41,977 bases of DNA. It comes from a virus. Position 1 is the first letter of the stretch; the number at the start of each line of letters is the position of its first letter. The translations under genes were made by a program, and so were the position numbers. The stretch spans positions 1 to 41,977 of IMG/VR virus record IMGVR_UViG_3300024518_002084, one strand, 5' to 3'. The notes below the pieces were generated by a model. That model was not told where the DNA came from. It saw nothing but the letters and a program-made list of their open reading frames with translations, and did no database searches. Below, piece after piece: positions 21,508-29,544 of the stretch.

Positions 21508-21515
21508 CCGTTAGG
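21507..21515 (+). promoter_or_regulatory. GCCGTTAGG-like element (ACCGTTAGG)
   Basis: ACCGTTAGG begins at the last base of the portal stop, 20 bases before ATG 21536. TAAT (21489-21492) is 14 bases upstream, within the portal gene. CCGT and ACGG flank it as a weak stem. Confidence 0.45.
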
Positions 21516-21535
21516 TTAGTACGGAGGCCGATGTT

Positions 21536-22357
21536 ATGACTATTCTTTCCACGACGAAAGAGACATACCAGTTCACTACGCAAGCTTTCCTTGTCAATGA
21601 TGACAGGGATCAGGCTTCTGCATGGGCGACTAAGCACATCTATCACAACCCCAACTTGCGTTGGATTGTGGGCAACTATGTTGAGGCCGATAGTGCGAAC
21701 TCGAACGGCCAATACTGGTCACTAGACGATCTACGGATCAAGTCTATGAGCGTAACGAATGGCCCCATGAACATCGGGCACGTTCACAATGATATCGTAG
21801 GTACCTACGTGGCTGCTGAGCTTTTGTACCCCTCTCAGCCTGAGGCTAATGCATATGTAGAGACTATCGCTGCCATGTGGAAGTATTACTTCCCCGAGGA
21901 GAATGCGATTGTTGAGGCTGCATTCCGTGACGGTACGCTGTTCCAGTCTATGGAATGTATTGCTGACACAATTACGTGTGTAGGTTCCGAGGTCGCTTGT
22001 GGAGCTACGATGGCCTACAACGGGCCGTATGGCGACTATTGCGAGCACATCAATGCTGGCACAGCCGCTAGGCAAATGGACAATCCTCAGTTTCTCGGTG
22101 GAGGTCTGATTATCCCACCACTAGCCCCCGGCTGGAATAACGCTGAGATTAGCGACGTTTCTGCTCTTATTTCTGATGAAGAGGCGGGGCCTGTGTATGA
22201 GCAGGTTTCCGAGCAGGCTTCTCATCTTGAGCCTTCCCAGTGGGAAGCTTTGATGCAAGAGATTATCATCAACGGCAAGGCCGCACAAACTTCCAATATG
22301 AAAGAGGCCGAAGCCGCTGGACGCCTTAAAGGGATCATTGCATCACATACTCTCTAA
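21536..22357 (+). CDS. putative capsid maturation protease, 273 aa
   Basis: Lies between portal and scaffold, the usual place of the prohead protease. The part SMSVTNGPMNIGHVHNDIVGTYVAAELL, then MWKYYFPEENAIVEAAFRDGTLFQSMEC resembles proteases with a 'plNieHd...vvG' catalytic His segment and a later 'fPelaeei..G.l.iSmE' motif (H near residue 83, S near 145). I infer a Ser/His protease but see no unique signature. It could also be a fused head protein. Confidence 0.6.
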   Translation: MTILSTTKETYQFTTQAFLVNDDRDQASAWATKHIYHNPNLRWIVGNYVEADSANSNGQYWSLDDLRIKSMSVTNGPMNIGHVHNDIVGTYVAAELLYPSQPEANAYVETIAAMWKYYFPEENAIVEAAFRDGTLFQSMECIADTITCVGSEVACGATMAYNGPYGDYCEHINAGTAARQMDNPQFLGGGLIIPPLAPGWNNAEISDVSALISDEEAGPVYEQVSEQASHLEPSQWEALMQEIIINGKAAQTSNMKEAEAAGRLKGIIASHTL

Positions 22358-22380
22358 ATATCAAAATTGCATGCCGTTAA
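22355..22380 (+). promoter_or_regulatory. TAAA-N14-GCCGTTAA, candidate phage sigma promoter
   Basis: TAAA (22355-22358), 14 bases, then GCCGTTAA (22373-22380), one base away from the FliA/WhiG -10 consensus GCCGATAA. It is the closest match in the window and lies 24 bases before the scaffold start at 22405. Confidence 0.55.
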
Positions 22381-22404
22381 GCGTTATGACCAAAGGGTTT
22401 CTGT

Positions 22405-23151
22405 ATGAGTGAACAGATTAGTTTTGAAGAACTAAAATCAGAGCATGATCTCATGATTGCAAACATCCCTGAGGGAATGACCCACGAAGAGGCAAATTGT
22501 CCCTTCTGTATTGAATTAAACTCCTACGGAGGGGGTGACACGATGAACAAGACTTACACTGAAGATGAGCTGAATACAGCCATCGAAGCAGCGTTGGAGA
22601 CCGTCAAGGAAACCGCCGCCGCAGAAAAGACCGAGCTTGAAGCAGAACTCACTGCATCTCGTGCCGCTGAAGAAGCTGAAGTCGCTGCTGAAGAAGCAGA
22701 GGCCACTGAGGCTGCATCCGCAGCCATCGACGCTTCCGAAGCACGAGCAGTAGCTGCTGAGGCAAACTACAATGAACTTGTTTCTTACATCACAGAGCAA
22801 GCGCAACTAGTCGAGATTGCTGAGTACATTACAGCGGTCAAGATTGAGCGTGCTTCTGTTATGACAGAGACGGTTGGCTATGGCGAAGATTACATCGCTG
22901 CCAATATCGACCGCTGGGCGGCCTTGTCTGATGAAGACTTCGCATCCTACGTTGAAGACCTGAAGGCAATTCCTTCAGTAACCGCAGAAGACGTAGAGCA
23001 GGAAGAAGCATCAGACGATGCTCCTGTAGCAGAAACTGCAATGTCACACACCCGTAACGAAGAGACTGCAGCCGCAGGCGAATCCACAACTGATGTTGTG
23101 TGGGGCGCTCGTAGTTCTGGAATCAACGTTGCTAGGCTGAACCTTTCCTAA
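22405..23151 (+). CDS. capsid scaffolding protein, long form, 248 aa
   Basis: Long Glu/Ala-rich coiled coil (residues about 50-140: TAIEAALETVKETAAAEKTE and onward), preceding the capsid genes, as expected for a scaffold. The first 46 residues contain CPFC and form a separate module absent from the internal-start form at 22543. The C-terminus (TTDVVWGARSSGINVARLNLS) is basic-aromatic, suiting shell binding. Confidence 0.8.
   Translation: MSEQISFEELKSEHDLMIANIPEGMTHEEANCPFCIELNSYGGGDTMNKTYTEDELNTAIEAALETVKETAAAEKTELEAELTASRAAEEAEVAAEEAEATEAASAAIDASEARAVAAEANYNELVSYITEQAQLVEIAEYITAVKIERASVMTETVGYGEDYIAANIDRWAALSDEDFASYVEDLKAIPSVTAEDVEQEEASDDAPVAETAMSHTRNEETAAAGESTTDVVWGARSSGINVARLNLS
22543..23151 (+). 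CDS. scaffolding protein, short form from internal start, 202 aa
   Basis: An in-frame ATG at 22543 follows a strong Shine-Dalgarno, GGAGGGGG (22528-22535), inside the long gene. The product MNKTYTEDEL... is the scaffold without its CPFC module. The arrangement parallels lambda Nu3 inside C. Two products from one frame are likely; the long form may itself be minor. Confidence 0.6.
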   Translation: MNKTYTEDELNTAIEAALETVKETAAAEKTELEAELTASRAAEEAEVAAEEAEATEAASAAIDASEARAVAAEANYNELVSYITEQAQLVEIAEYITAVKIERASVMTETVGYGEDYIAANIDRWAALSDEDFASYVEDLKAIPSVTAEDVEQEEASDDAPVAETAMSHTRNEETAAAGESTTDVVWGARSSGINVARLNLS

Positions 23152-23163
23152 GGAGGAAACATT

Positions 23164-23643
23164 ATGAGCCGATACTTTTCTTTCCGTTCCACTCCTTCGG
23201 GTGCTGAGCGTGGTGGACGTTACACCGCAGCTACTGCTTCGAAAATTGGATCCGCAGTGGTAGTTACTGGTGCTGACGGCGAAAACCTCGCTGTTGCATC
23301 CACGACTGGCACGACTGTTGCTCCGGCAGCAGGTCAGGGTGGAGTCCTAGTTTACGAAGCACTCTTCGTAGACGGCCCCGCCGATTCACCAGATGATGTT
23401 GTCGATTCGCCAGCAGCCGCTCAGGTGCAGGTTGTCCGTGGCAAAGATGTCAAGATCGTTCTTACGAACGATGCTGACTATGACATGTTCACACCCCTTG
23501 GTCTTGACACAGTAGGCGCCAACGTTGGCGTTGAAGCTGCAGGACTTTGGATCGAAGATGACGTCAATCCTTGGGCCACTGTGGTCGAAGTTCTTTCAAC
23601 CGTGACCGATGCTGAAAGCATCGTCATCCAACTCAATTTCTGA
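23164..23643 (+). CDS. putative capsid decoration or head protein, 159 aa
   Basis: AAGGAGG Shine-Dalgarno eight bases before ATG 23164. Beta-rich, low in Cys, with Gly/Ala/Val repeats (GGRYTAATASKIGSAVVVTGAD, VQVVRGKDVKIVLTNDADY). It sits between scaffold and major capsid protein, where decoration proteins commonly lie. No specific domain seen. Confidence 0.6.
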   Translation: MSRYFSFRSTPSGAERGGRYTAATASKIGSAVVVTGADGENLAVASTTGTTVAPAAGQGGVLVYEALFVDGPADSPDDVVDSPAAAQVQVVRGKDVKIVLTNDADYDMFTPLGLDTVGANVGVEAAGLWIEDDVNPWATVVEVLSTVTDAESIVIQLNF

Positions 23644-23655
23644 TAGGGGATTAAC

Positions 23656-24582
23656 ATGAGTTCTTACCATGCACATAACCCCGCAGCCGTTGCTGATGCC
23701 GCTCGTAAACTAAACGAAGAGGCAGCAGCCCGTTTCTCAGACCCACAATGGCGTGCTGAGAAAGCTGCGGACATGACATCGACCATCTATGAGGATTTTC
23801 AGTATGAAAACTTCCTTCCGATGCTTGGTGCAATCGAATATCTAGGCACAGGAGACCGTTCCTTCGTTAAAGAAGTTAAGGGTCTCGAAGTATTCTGGGT
23901 AGCCCGTGGCGGTTACATCGAACAGAGTACTGTGAACACCTCCGTTGTGGAGATTCCTCGTGACACTGTTGGCTTCCACGTCTCTGAACTTGAAGAGAAG
24001 ATGGAAACTGGCTTTGCTGAGGCTTCCTCGACGATGGTCGGACTTGGCACGGAGCGTCTCGGCGCTGCGGTTAACTCTCGTGGCAAAGCGCTACTTGACG
24101 CTTCCCGTGATGGAACAAACTCCATCTCTGCTTCCGGTGCCCTCGGCACAGTTGACAACATCAACGCCGCCCTTCGGACTGTTAAAGATCAGTCTAAGAG
24201 CCGCAATGTGACCATCATTGGTCGTGCAACTGCAGTTGAGACTCTGATGGACACGCTCCTCGGATCACTCGGCAACGGTTCAGGATTCCTTCCTGAGTCA
24301 AATGAGGAAATGGTACGTCAGGGCAAGCTCGGTTCGTACCGTGGAACCCCTATCGTAGAGATTCCTAACTTTGAAGATGGATCTGGAACGTCTTACTGGC
24401 CTTCAGATGAGCTTTATGTCATCGCTGATGACGCAGCTAAGTTCGCCTTCTTCGGTGGACTCAAGAGCCGTGAGTATCTTGAGCAGGACAACTGGTACTG
24501 GCATTACCTTGCAAAGCAGGAGTTTGGCGGTCTCGTCAATCATCCAGAGCGTGCATACCTGATTACAGACACCGATCTGTAG
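23656..24582 (+). CDS. major capsid protein, HK97-fold, 308 aa
   Basis: Size and position match an HK97-type coat protein without a long N-terminal delta domain. Features consistent with the fold are the N-terminal helix with YHAHNPAAVADAARKLNEEAAARF, the central NVTIIGRATAVETLMDTLL, and EEMVRQGKLGSYRGTPIVEIPNF, a typical P-domain strand segment of phage coats. It is followed by a strong terminator, so it ends the head transcript. Confidence 0.88.
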   Translation: MSSYHAHNPAAVADAARKLNEEAAARFSDPQWRAEKAADMTSTIYEDFQYENFLPMLGAIEYLGTGDRSFVKEVKGLEVFWVARGGYIEQSTVNTSVVEIPRDTVGFHVSELEEKMETGFAEASSTMVGLGTERLGAAVNSRGKALLDASRDGTNSISASGALGTVDNINAALRTVKDQSKSRNVTIIGRATAVETLMDTLLGSLGNGSGFLPESNEEMVRQGKLGSYRGTPIVEIPNFEDGSGTSYWPSDELYVIADDAAKFAFFGGLKSREYLEQDNWYWHYLAKQEFGGLVNHPERAYLITDTDL

Positions 24583-24589
24583 CATGTCA

Positions 24590-24661
24590 GCTAGCGTCCG
24601 CTAGCACTTAGTTTTGTGGGATCGTTCCCCTCGCTTCGGCGGGGGGGACTTTCCTGTTTTT
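24590..24661 (+). terminator. rho-independent terminator after major capsid gene
   Basis: The main stem pairs TTCCCCTCGC (24625-24634) with GCGGGGGGGA (24639-24648) around a TTCG loop, followed by TTTCCTGTTTTT. It is preceded by a second hairpin, GCTAGC-GTCC-GCTAGC (24590-24605). The T-rich tail is identical to that of the 15694 terminator. Confidence 0.9.
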
Positions 24662-24676
24662 GGGGACGAATATCTG

Positions 24677-24705
24677 TGCTATACTAGTAAATGTAGTGCT
24701 ATAAA
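24677..24705 (+). promoter_or_regulatory. two tandem extended -10 promoters
   Basis: TGC-TATACT (24677-24685) and, 20 bases on, TGC-TATAAA (24697-24705). Both follow directly on the terminator. The gene starts at 24721. Confidence 0.65.
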
Positions 24706-24720
24706 GGATTGGAGCCATTT

Positions 24721-25227
24721 ATGAGCGAAGAACTTGAGAACGAGAAGTGGAAGAATGTGTCTTCTGTAACGCAGTGGGTGATTGCTACTGACGGTTATGG
24801 GCAGAGGGTTGGCCGGAAGGTTTTGCCGGGTCGTGAGATTGCGGTTAGACCATCTGAGCGTAGCGAGATTCAGCACCGTGTTGCGCATGAGAAGAATGAT
24901 ATTTTCACCAATGGCGATATGGTGCCAGTTACTTTGGTGGAATCAGCACCTGATTTCGCTGAGATTCAGGACAACGATTACCTGAGCGAAAGCGATCTTG
25001 AGGACGTTCTCAAAGGCCGAGCCGACGCTCTGCGTGAGCGTGTTGCCGAGATTGAGAGTCCTACGACAATCAAGCGTCTTTTGGACATGTGTGAAGCTAA
25101 GGATCTAGCCTCCTCTAAGGTGAAGGTTCTAGAGGAACGCTACGAGAAATTGACAGAGTATGTCCCTCGTTTCCTTGGTGACGGCACGGGTGGCGAAGAC
25201 GGGATTAGTGACGCATCTACACTGTAA
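24721..25227 (+). CDS. hypothetical head/neck-region protein, 168 aa
   Basis: ATG 24721 with GGAG upstream. The N-terminal half is beta-like (QWVIATDGYGQRVGRKVLPGREIAV); the C-terminal half is a charged helix (DALRERVAEIESPTTIKRLLDM) ending in a Gly/Asp tail. First gene of the connector cluster; no family recognised. Confidence 0.75.
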   Translation: MSEELENEKWKNVSSVTQWVIATDGYGQRVGRKVLPGREIAVRPSERSEIQHRVAHEKNDIFTNGDMVPVTLVESAPDFAEIQDNDYLSESDLEDVLKGRADALRERVAEIESPTTIKRLLDMCEAKDLASSKVKVLEERYEKLTEYVPRFLGDGTGGEDGISDASTL

Positions 25228-25237
25228 TAGTGGGGAT

Positions 25238-25246
25238 GCCGTTGAA
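25238..25246 (+). promoter_or_regulatory. GCCGTTGAA, variant intergenic element
   Basis: GCCGTTGAA in the gap before 25277; CCGT pairs with ACGG (25256-25259). No TAAA box at the right distance. Weak member of the recurrent set. Confidence 0.25.
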
Positions 25247-25276
25247 TAAATGTAGACGGTTTCTCGGAGGATCCTG

Positions 25277-25789
25277 ATGGCTAGCGTTGACCTTTCTGAA
25301 CTCATCCCTAACCTTGAGGGTGCTCTTACTGTTCCCGGCACGACATCTCCGTATGCTGCTGCCTCGGAAGCTGAGTGGGTAATTAAGTTATCCAATGGCT
25401 TCTGGGCAGCTATGCTTGATGGCGTGTATAGCGGATACAGTGTGGATGAAGATGGTATTGTTACTCCAGATGATGGTGGTAGCTCTACTTTCTCTCGTGA
25501 GCTTCAGCAGGTTGTGATCATCTGGGCCGCAGTGAACATCGTTCAGGCGCAGCTTCTGGTCCTCAAGACGAGGTTCAAGGCTGAGGCCGGTCCTGTCTCT
25601 TACGAGACTGAGCAGGCTTCTCAGGTGCTTAGCACCCTCCTCAAGCAGTTGCAACAGCAACAGGCAGTTATCCTTGATCGTTACAGCGATGTATGGAGTT
25701 CTGCCGAGGAAAGCTATTACACCGATGCTAACTTCCAGCGTCGAGAGAACAACTATAGTAATCAGGGTAGTTACTGGATGGGTCACTGA
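25277..25789 (+). CDS. putative head-tail connector protein, 170 aa
   Basis: CGGAGG Shine-Dalgarno. Helical protein with a Gln-rich helix (STLLKQLQQQQAVILDRYSDVWSS) and an earlier VVIIWAAVNIVQAQLLVLKTRF. Size and position fit an HK97 gp6-like adaptor that binds under the portal. Its last base is the first base of the next ATG. Confidence 0.6.
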   Translation: MASVDLSELIPNLEGALTVPGTTSPYAAASEAEWVIKLSNGFWAAMLDGVYSGYSVDEDGIVTPDDGGSSTFSRELQQVVIIWAAVNIVQAQLLVLKTRFKAEAGPVSYETEQASQVLSTLLKQLQQQQAVILDRYSDVWSSAEESYYTDANFQRRENNYSNQGSYWMGH

Positions 25790-26247
25790 TGGCAACACCT
25801 ACCGATCCAACGTTTGGATCCGACTTTGATGCAGCAGTGTTCCGTGCAGCCATCACTTCCACTATGGAGATGGGTATGGCTACGGGTGATTACGAGGCCA
25901 TCTTCTTCTGGGAAGAGGAAGCAACCTACACTGATGGCAACACGGTCCCTTATGATCTAACTGCAACCCCCGATTCGGTTACGCAAGTGGCTAAGACTTT
26001 GAGTGTCCCTGTGGCAGTTGAGTCTAACAGCGGCTTTGGATTTACCCGGAACACGGGCTTTGGTCAGGTCGATAGCAATCAGGTTAGGCTAACGCTACTT
26101 GATGAGCACTGGGATCAGGTCAGTTCTGCTGACGGGGTTACTTTCGATGACGTAGATTACACGTTTGACTTTTCTTCTCCTGTTGTGGGACTTTTCTCTG
26201 TGAACGTTCATACTATCGTATGTTCGGCTATGGATGAGGCCGTATGA
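25789..26247 (+). CDS. putative head closure or neck protein, 152 aa
   Basis: Second of three tightly coupled connector genes. Mainly beta (DYEAIFFWEEEATYTDGN, QVRLTLLDEHWDQV, DVDYTFDFSSPVVGLFS), consistent with a stopper/head-closure protein, but assigned by order only. ATGA overlap with the next gene. Confidence 0.5.
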   Translation: MATPTDPTFGSDFDAAVFRAAITSTMEMGMATGDYEAIFFWEEEATYTDGNTVPYDLTATPDSVTQVAKTLSVPVAVESNSGFGFTRNTGFGQVDSNQVRLTLLDEHWDQVSSADGVTFDDVDYTFDFSSPVVGLFSVNVHTIVCSAMDEAV

Positions 26248-26738
26248 GTGGCGTAAATGATAGGCTTATTTATAAGAATATTGTGAATCTTGTTGAAGCA
26301 AAGATCACTGCTGATGGCTGGAATAATGCTGATAGAGCTAATCTTCCTGTCACGGTTGAGGATGAGATCGTTCCGAACGATGAGTCCATCAAGCCGAATG
26401 CAATGGCTGTGGCGCTTGAAGATGTTAGATACCGTGATGTCGAGATCGGCTCGAATTTGACTGATAAGATCACTGTTGTGGTGGTCGATGTTCTTGCTGA
26501 GGGCAAGGAGATCGGTATGCATCTGGCTGGAGATTTCTCCGATTACTTCAAATCGCTTTACAACATTCCGATCTACGATTACATTAATTACGATGAAGAC
26601 ACCTCTGTGGTGGCTTTCAATATTGACATCAGCGGCGTCTTTCTGGAACGCAATCGCATGTCTACTGGCAAATCCAAACAGTGGTGGTGGGTGATCAGCT
26701 TCGGTATTGAAGAAACTGCACCGGCTGATCAACTCTAA
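26244..26738 (+). CDS. putative tail terminator or neck protein, 164 aa
   Basis: Third connector gene. Begins with a helix (YKNIVNLVEAKITADGW), then alternating beta strands (KITVVVVDVLAEGKEIG, VVAFNIDISGVFLERN), the alpha/beta pattern of gpU/HK97 gp10-like tail terminators. Assignment rests on order and pattern. Confidence 0.5.
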   Translation: MSGVNDRLIYKNIVNLVEAKITADGWNNADRANLPVTVEDEIVPNDESIKPNAMAVALEDVRYRDVEIGSNLTDKITVVVVDVLAEGKEIGMHLAGDFSDYFKSLYNIPIYDYINYDEDTSVVAFNIDISGVFLERNRMSTGKSKQWWWVISFGIEETAPADQL

Positions 26739-26746
26739 GGAAAATC

Positions 26747-27088
26747 ATGGCAACTCTTTACAATACACTAGAAAGAGCAGCATCGGTTAACGCTTTTGCT
26801 GTCGTGAATCTGGAACTCGTATGGGACACCGATGCACAGTCGGTGCCTCTCAACTCGTCTGAAGAGTCTAGTGCTCTTGGCGACTGGTCTGCAACGACTG
26901 ATAGTGATGGCAAGTGGATCTTTGAAACAGTGGATCCTAACACTGACATCACTCCTACTGGTAGTAACGTTTATAAGGTGACCGAAACGGTCAATGGCGA
27001 AGAGGGCGTAGTCTCCTATGTCGAGATCACTGGTAACGGAAGTTACTGGCTTGGTGATGTCATAGTATCTACCCCGGCTTGGGTGTAA
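26747..27088 (+). CDS. small beta-rich structural protein, 113 aa
   Basis: AAGGAAAA before ATG. Rich in Ser/Thr/Val with sandwich-like strands (SAVVNLELVW-like start, KVTETVNGEEGVVSYVEIT, SYWLGDVIVSTPAWV). Probably a virion decoration or fibre-base protein. It opens the fibre block. No specific domain recognised. Confidence 0.6.
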   Translation: MATLYNTLERAASVNAFAVVNLELVWDTDAQSVPLNSSEESSALGDWSATTDSDGKWIFETVDPNTDITPTGSNVYKVTETVNGEEGVVSYVEITGNGSYWLGDVIVSTPAWV

Positions 27089-27090
27089 TC

Positions 27091-27447
27091 ATGACGAATC
27101 AGCCGATCAAAAAGAAGCTCATCTCATATCCCGGTATTACCTTTTCTGAGAATTGGATAATCAGGGATGGCTTGCAGCAGAAGGTCAATATGACCGGCTG
27201 GGTTGGCCGCATGTATATCGCTCCCGATTACGGTGAGCCGACCATGATTGAGCTTCCCACTACCGATGCTACTATCACGTTCCCCGCTTTGGGGCTTGTG
27301 AAGGTGAAAATCGAAGCTTCTGTGACTACAACGTTTGCGGTAGCTAACTACAAGTACGATCTAGAAATCGAAGACCTTCTTGGTGAAGTCTACCCTGTGT
27401 CTTATGGGGCGTTTCAAGTCAAGAACTGGTTGACACAGGAGGCATAA
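27091..27447 (+). CDS. beta-rich fibre-region protein, 118 aa
   Basis: I take ATG 27091 over an in-frame GTG at 27079. The protein begins MTNQPIKKKLISYPGITFSE and continues as beta strands (VGRMYIAPDYGEPTMIEL, YKYDLEIEDLLGEVYPV). This resembles the small BppU-N-like domains that sit at the base of fibres in some phages; the resemblance is weak. Followed by the collagen-like gene after one base. Confidence 0.6.
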   Translation: MTNQPIKKKLISYPGITFSENWIIRDGLQQKVNMTGWVGRMYIAPDYGEPTMIELPTTDATITFPALGLVKVKIEASVTTTFAVANYKYDLEIEDLLGEVYPVSYGAFQVKNWLTQEA

Positions 27448-27448
27448 A

Positions 27449-27850
27449 ATGACAGATGTAAGCCTATCCTCAGCAGAAGAACTAGTTGTAACCCTTGGTG
27501 GTACGCAGGGACCGCCCGGTCCTCGTGGCGACTACCCACAAGATCCTTCGGATCTCGCACCTGCAGCTAGTGTCGATATTGATGCTAGCCTTTCTGCCGT
27601 TTACCGTTTGACTGCGGATCAAGACTTCACTCTCAATAAGCCAACTGAGGGCGTTGATGGTCAACGTCTTATGATGGTTGTCACTCAGGGAACTGGCGGT
27701 AGTCACACTATCACTTTGGGTGCAGGAATAAACTTCGGTCCTATCAGCGTAACTTTGTCTACGGTTGAAGGCGCTATAGATGTGATCGGCCTTATGTTCA
27801 ATGAACCTACGGATGAGTGGCTTGTTATCGCCTTCTCCCGAGGTTACTAA
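27449..27850 (+). CDS. fibre protein with collagen-like start, 133 aa
   Basis: GTQGPPGPRGD at residues 18-28 is a short Gly-X-Y segment that could form a trimer neck, followed by a beta-rich domain (VYRLTADQDFTLNKPTEG..., GGSHTITLGAGINFG) common in phage fibre heads and neck appendages. Probably a receptor-binding accessory. The stop is at 27850. Confidence 0.65.
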   Translation: MTDVSLSSAEELVVTLGGTQGPPGPRGDYPQDPSDLAPAASVDIDASLSAVYRLTADQDFTLNKPTEGVDGQRLMMVVTQGTGGSHTITLGAGINFGPISVTLSTVEGAIDVIGLMFNEPTDEWLVIAFSRGY

Positions 27851-27876
27851 AGGGGCCTAAAACCCCCGCCGTTAGG
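27848..27876 (+). promoter_or_regulatory. TAAA-N16-GCCGTTAGG, candidate phage sigma promoter
   Basis: TAAA (27848-27851, overlapping the stop), 16 bases including a GGGG/CCCC stem, then GCCGTTAGG (27868-27876). A further perfect stem AGGAAT/ATTCCT follows. The next gene begins at 27916. Confidence 0.55.
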
Positions 27877-27915
27877 AATCTAGAGACAGTATTCCTCTTA
27901 TCAGGAGATTAGGCT

Positions 27916-28347
27916 ATGGCTCAATACCTTTATAACAAGTTCAAAGAAGAGATGCTTACCGGCAATGACGTGTGGAACACGGGCGGCACCGACGTATTTG
28001 CCGTGCAGCTTTGCCACGGTACGCAAGCTCTCGTGAATGCTGCAGACCCCGTTGTGGGTGACATCGCTCTCCCAGCTACGACCAATGGCGGCGAAATTGA
28101 TCCTCAGATCACTACTCCAACTTTCGTTGCGGGTGTGTTCAAGGGTGCCGATGTTACTTTCACAAGCATTGACGGCGGCGGATCCAGTGGCGATTTCGAT
28201 CAGCTCATGGTTTACAATGAGACCAGCACTCGTCTCATGGCACTCATTGACATCAACACTGTCGGCCAAACCGGCGGCGACATTGAAGTTCAGTGGGATA
28301 CCGTGAACACTCTCAACAATCAAACTGGCGGCATTTTCGCAGTTTGA
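27916..28347 (+). CDS. small structural protein of the fibre block, 143 aa (family copy 1)
   Basis: GAGATTAGG upstream. A Gly/Asp/Thr-rich beta protein with a shared layout: a short helix (YLYNKFKEEMLTG), a strand with VFAVQLCH, then DQLMVYNETSTRLMALIDINT and a GGDIEVQWDT ending. The genes at 29065 and 33217 look alike (xNETxxxxxxxI, then a Gly-rich strand run). Likely decorates the tail or links fibres. Confidence 0.65.
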   Translation: MAQYLYNKFKEEMLTGNDVWNTGGTDVFAVQLCHGTQALVNAADPVVGDIALPATTNGGEIDPQITTPTFVAGVFKGADVTFTSIDGGGSSGDFDQLMVYNETSTRLMALIDINTVGQTGGDIEVQWDTVNTLNNQTGGIFAV

Positions 28348-28361
28348 TCTGATAGGAAAAT

Positions 28362-29042
28362 ATGTCTTTTACGATCCCTGATAATGATGGGGGTCAGGAT
28401 GAACTCCTGAGCCTTCTAAGCACTAAGGGCGTTGAGGATCTGTCTCTCTCTGGTATCGTAACCGGCGTTGTCTCAGGTATGGCAATAACCGGCTCGACCA
28501 GTCGTACAATTACGATTGCCGCTGGTAACTATGTGGTTAATCGTCAGTTGTATGTTTATGCCGGTGGAGCGATAAATCTCATCGCTAACACTGATGGATC
28601 TGGCGATCCTCGATTCGATGTTGTAGAAATTGATACGGCTGGCTCTCTCTTTAAGACGGAGGGTGCTTATGCTGCTGCACCCATCGAACCGGATCGTGCT
28701 CTCGATGCGAACAGTATGCCTACTAGCGTAAAGCTGGCAACTATTCTTGTGAAGAATGGTGATGACGATTTAGTTAATCGTATAAGTGATCGGCGTCTCG
28801 TTTCTACGGTCGTCAATCAACTGCTGAATGACACCATTGATCCGACTGGATCTGATGGTGTAGATGGAGACTTTTGGCTGAACACGACTTCTAATGTAAT
28901 GTGGGGGCCGAAAGCTGCGGGTTCTTGGAGTGCGTCAATAGATTTGCGTCCAGCGAACATGTCACTTCCTGCTAACTGGACTCAAGGTGATGGCGTTACG
29001 GGAGCAGCTCCCGGCACGATGCTTTTCAAGATGGCTATATAA
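28362..29042 (+). CDS. tail fibre-like protein, 226 aa
   Basis: Beta-rich with a repetitive start (SGIVTGVVSGMAITGSTSRT), then DGDFWLNTTSNVMWGPKAAG at about 170-190. That segment matches the 'G..WidT.t...yGPk..G.W' motif found in many phage fibre proteins near Gly-X-Y stalks. Likely a fibre or fibre-base protein. Confidence 0.65.
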   Translation: MSFTIPDNDGGQDELLSLLSTKGVEDLSLSGIVTGVVSGMAITGSTSRTITIAAGNYVVNRQLYVYAGGAINLIANTDGSGDPRFDVVEIDTAGSLFKTEGAYAAAPIEPDRALDANSMPTSVKLATILVKNGDDDLVNRISDRRLVSTVVNQLLNDTIDPTGSDGVDGDFWLNTTSNVMWGPKAAGSWSASIDLRPANMSLPANWTQGDGVTGAAPGTMLFKMAI

Positions 29043-29064
29043 GAGATATTGGGAATGGTGAATC

Positions 29065-29544
29065 ATGGCTTTGCAATTTGGCAAGGATGGCGCTGAGAGA
29101 GCACTGAGAAACTCGTTGGGGCAGACTTCTGCTGCAATAGCTACTCTGTATGTGGGGATGCTCGACAGCTTGGACTATACGGGACTGACACCTACTGACC
29201 TTGAGCTTGGCGAACTGACGTTAACGCAAGTTACCACCAACGAAATGAGCGTCACAGACTTTTACACTCCCGTGGATCGCACTGCGATTACGTTTGATTG
29301 GGCTGGGATCACCGTGGACGACACGGGCACTTACGTTTTGAATGCCGACGCTCCTGCATGGGACAATGACTCTGGTGCGAATCAGACTGTACCCGGCTTC
29401 TTCATCAGTGATACTGGTGATTACACGCAGGATGGCAGTGGAGAGATCCTGTGGTTGGGCGCTCCCAGCGTTGGTTCTCAGAACTTTACCGATGGTGAAA
29501 CAATCACCCTTAGCATTGGCAACCTGTCTCTTAGGGTCGTCTAA
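29065..29544 (+). CDS. small structural protein of the fibre block, 159 aa (family copy 2)
   Basis: Helical start (ALQFGKDGAERALRNSLG), then beta strands with VPGFFISDTGDYTQDGSGEILWLGA and DGETITLSIGNLSLRVV. Same overall plan as the proteins at 27916 and 33217. Its last base is the first base of the 1210-aa gene, so it is coupled to the esterase-bearing protein. Confidence 0.65.
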   Translation: MALQFGKDGAERALRNSLGQTSAAIATLYVGMLDSLDYTGLTPTDLELGELTLTQVTTNEMSVTDFYTPVDRTAITFDWAGITVDDTGTYVLNADAPAWDNDSGANQTVPGFFISDTGDYTQDGSGEILWLGAPSVGSQNFTDGETITLSIGNLSLRVV

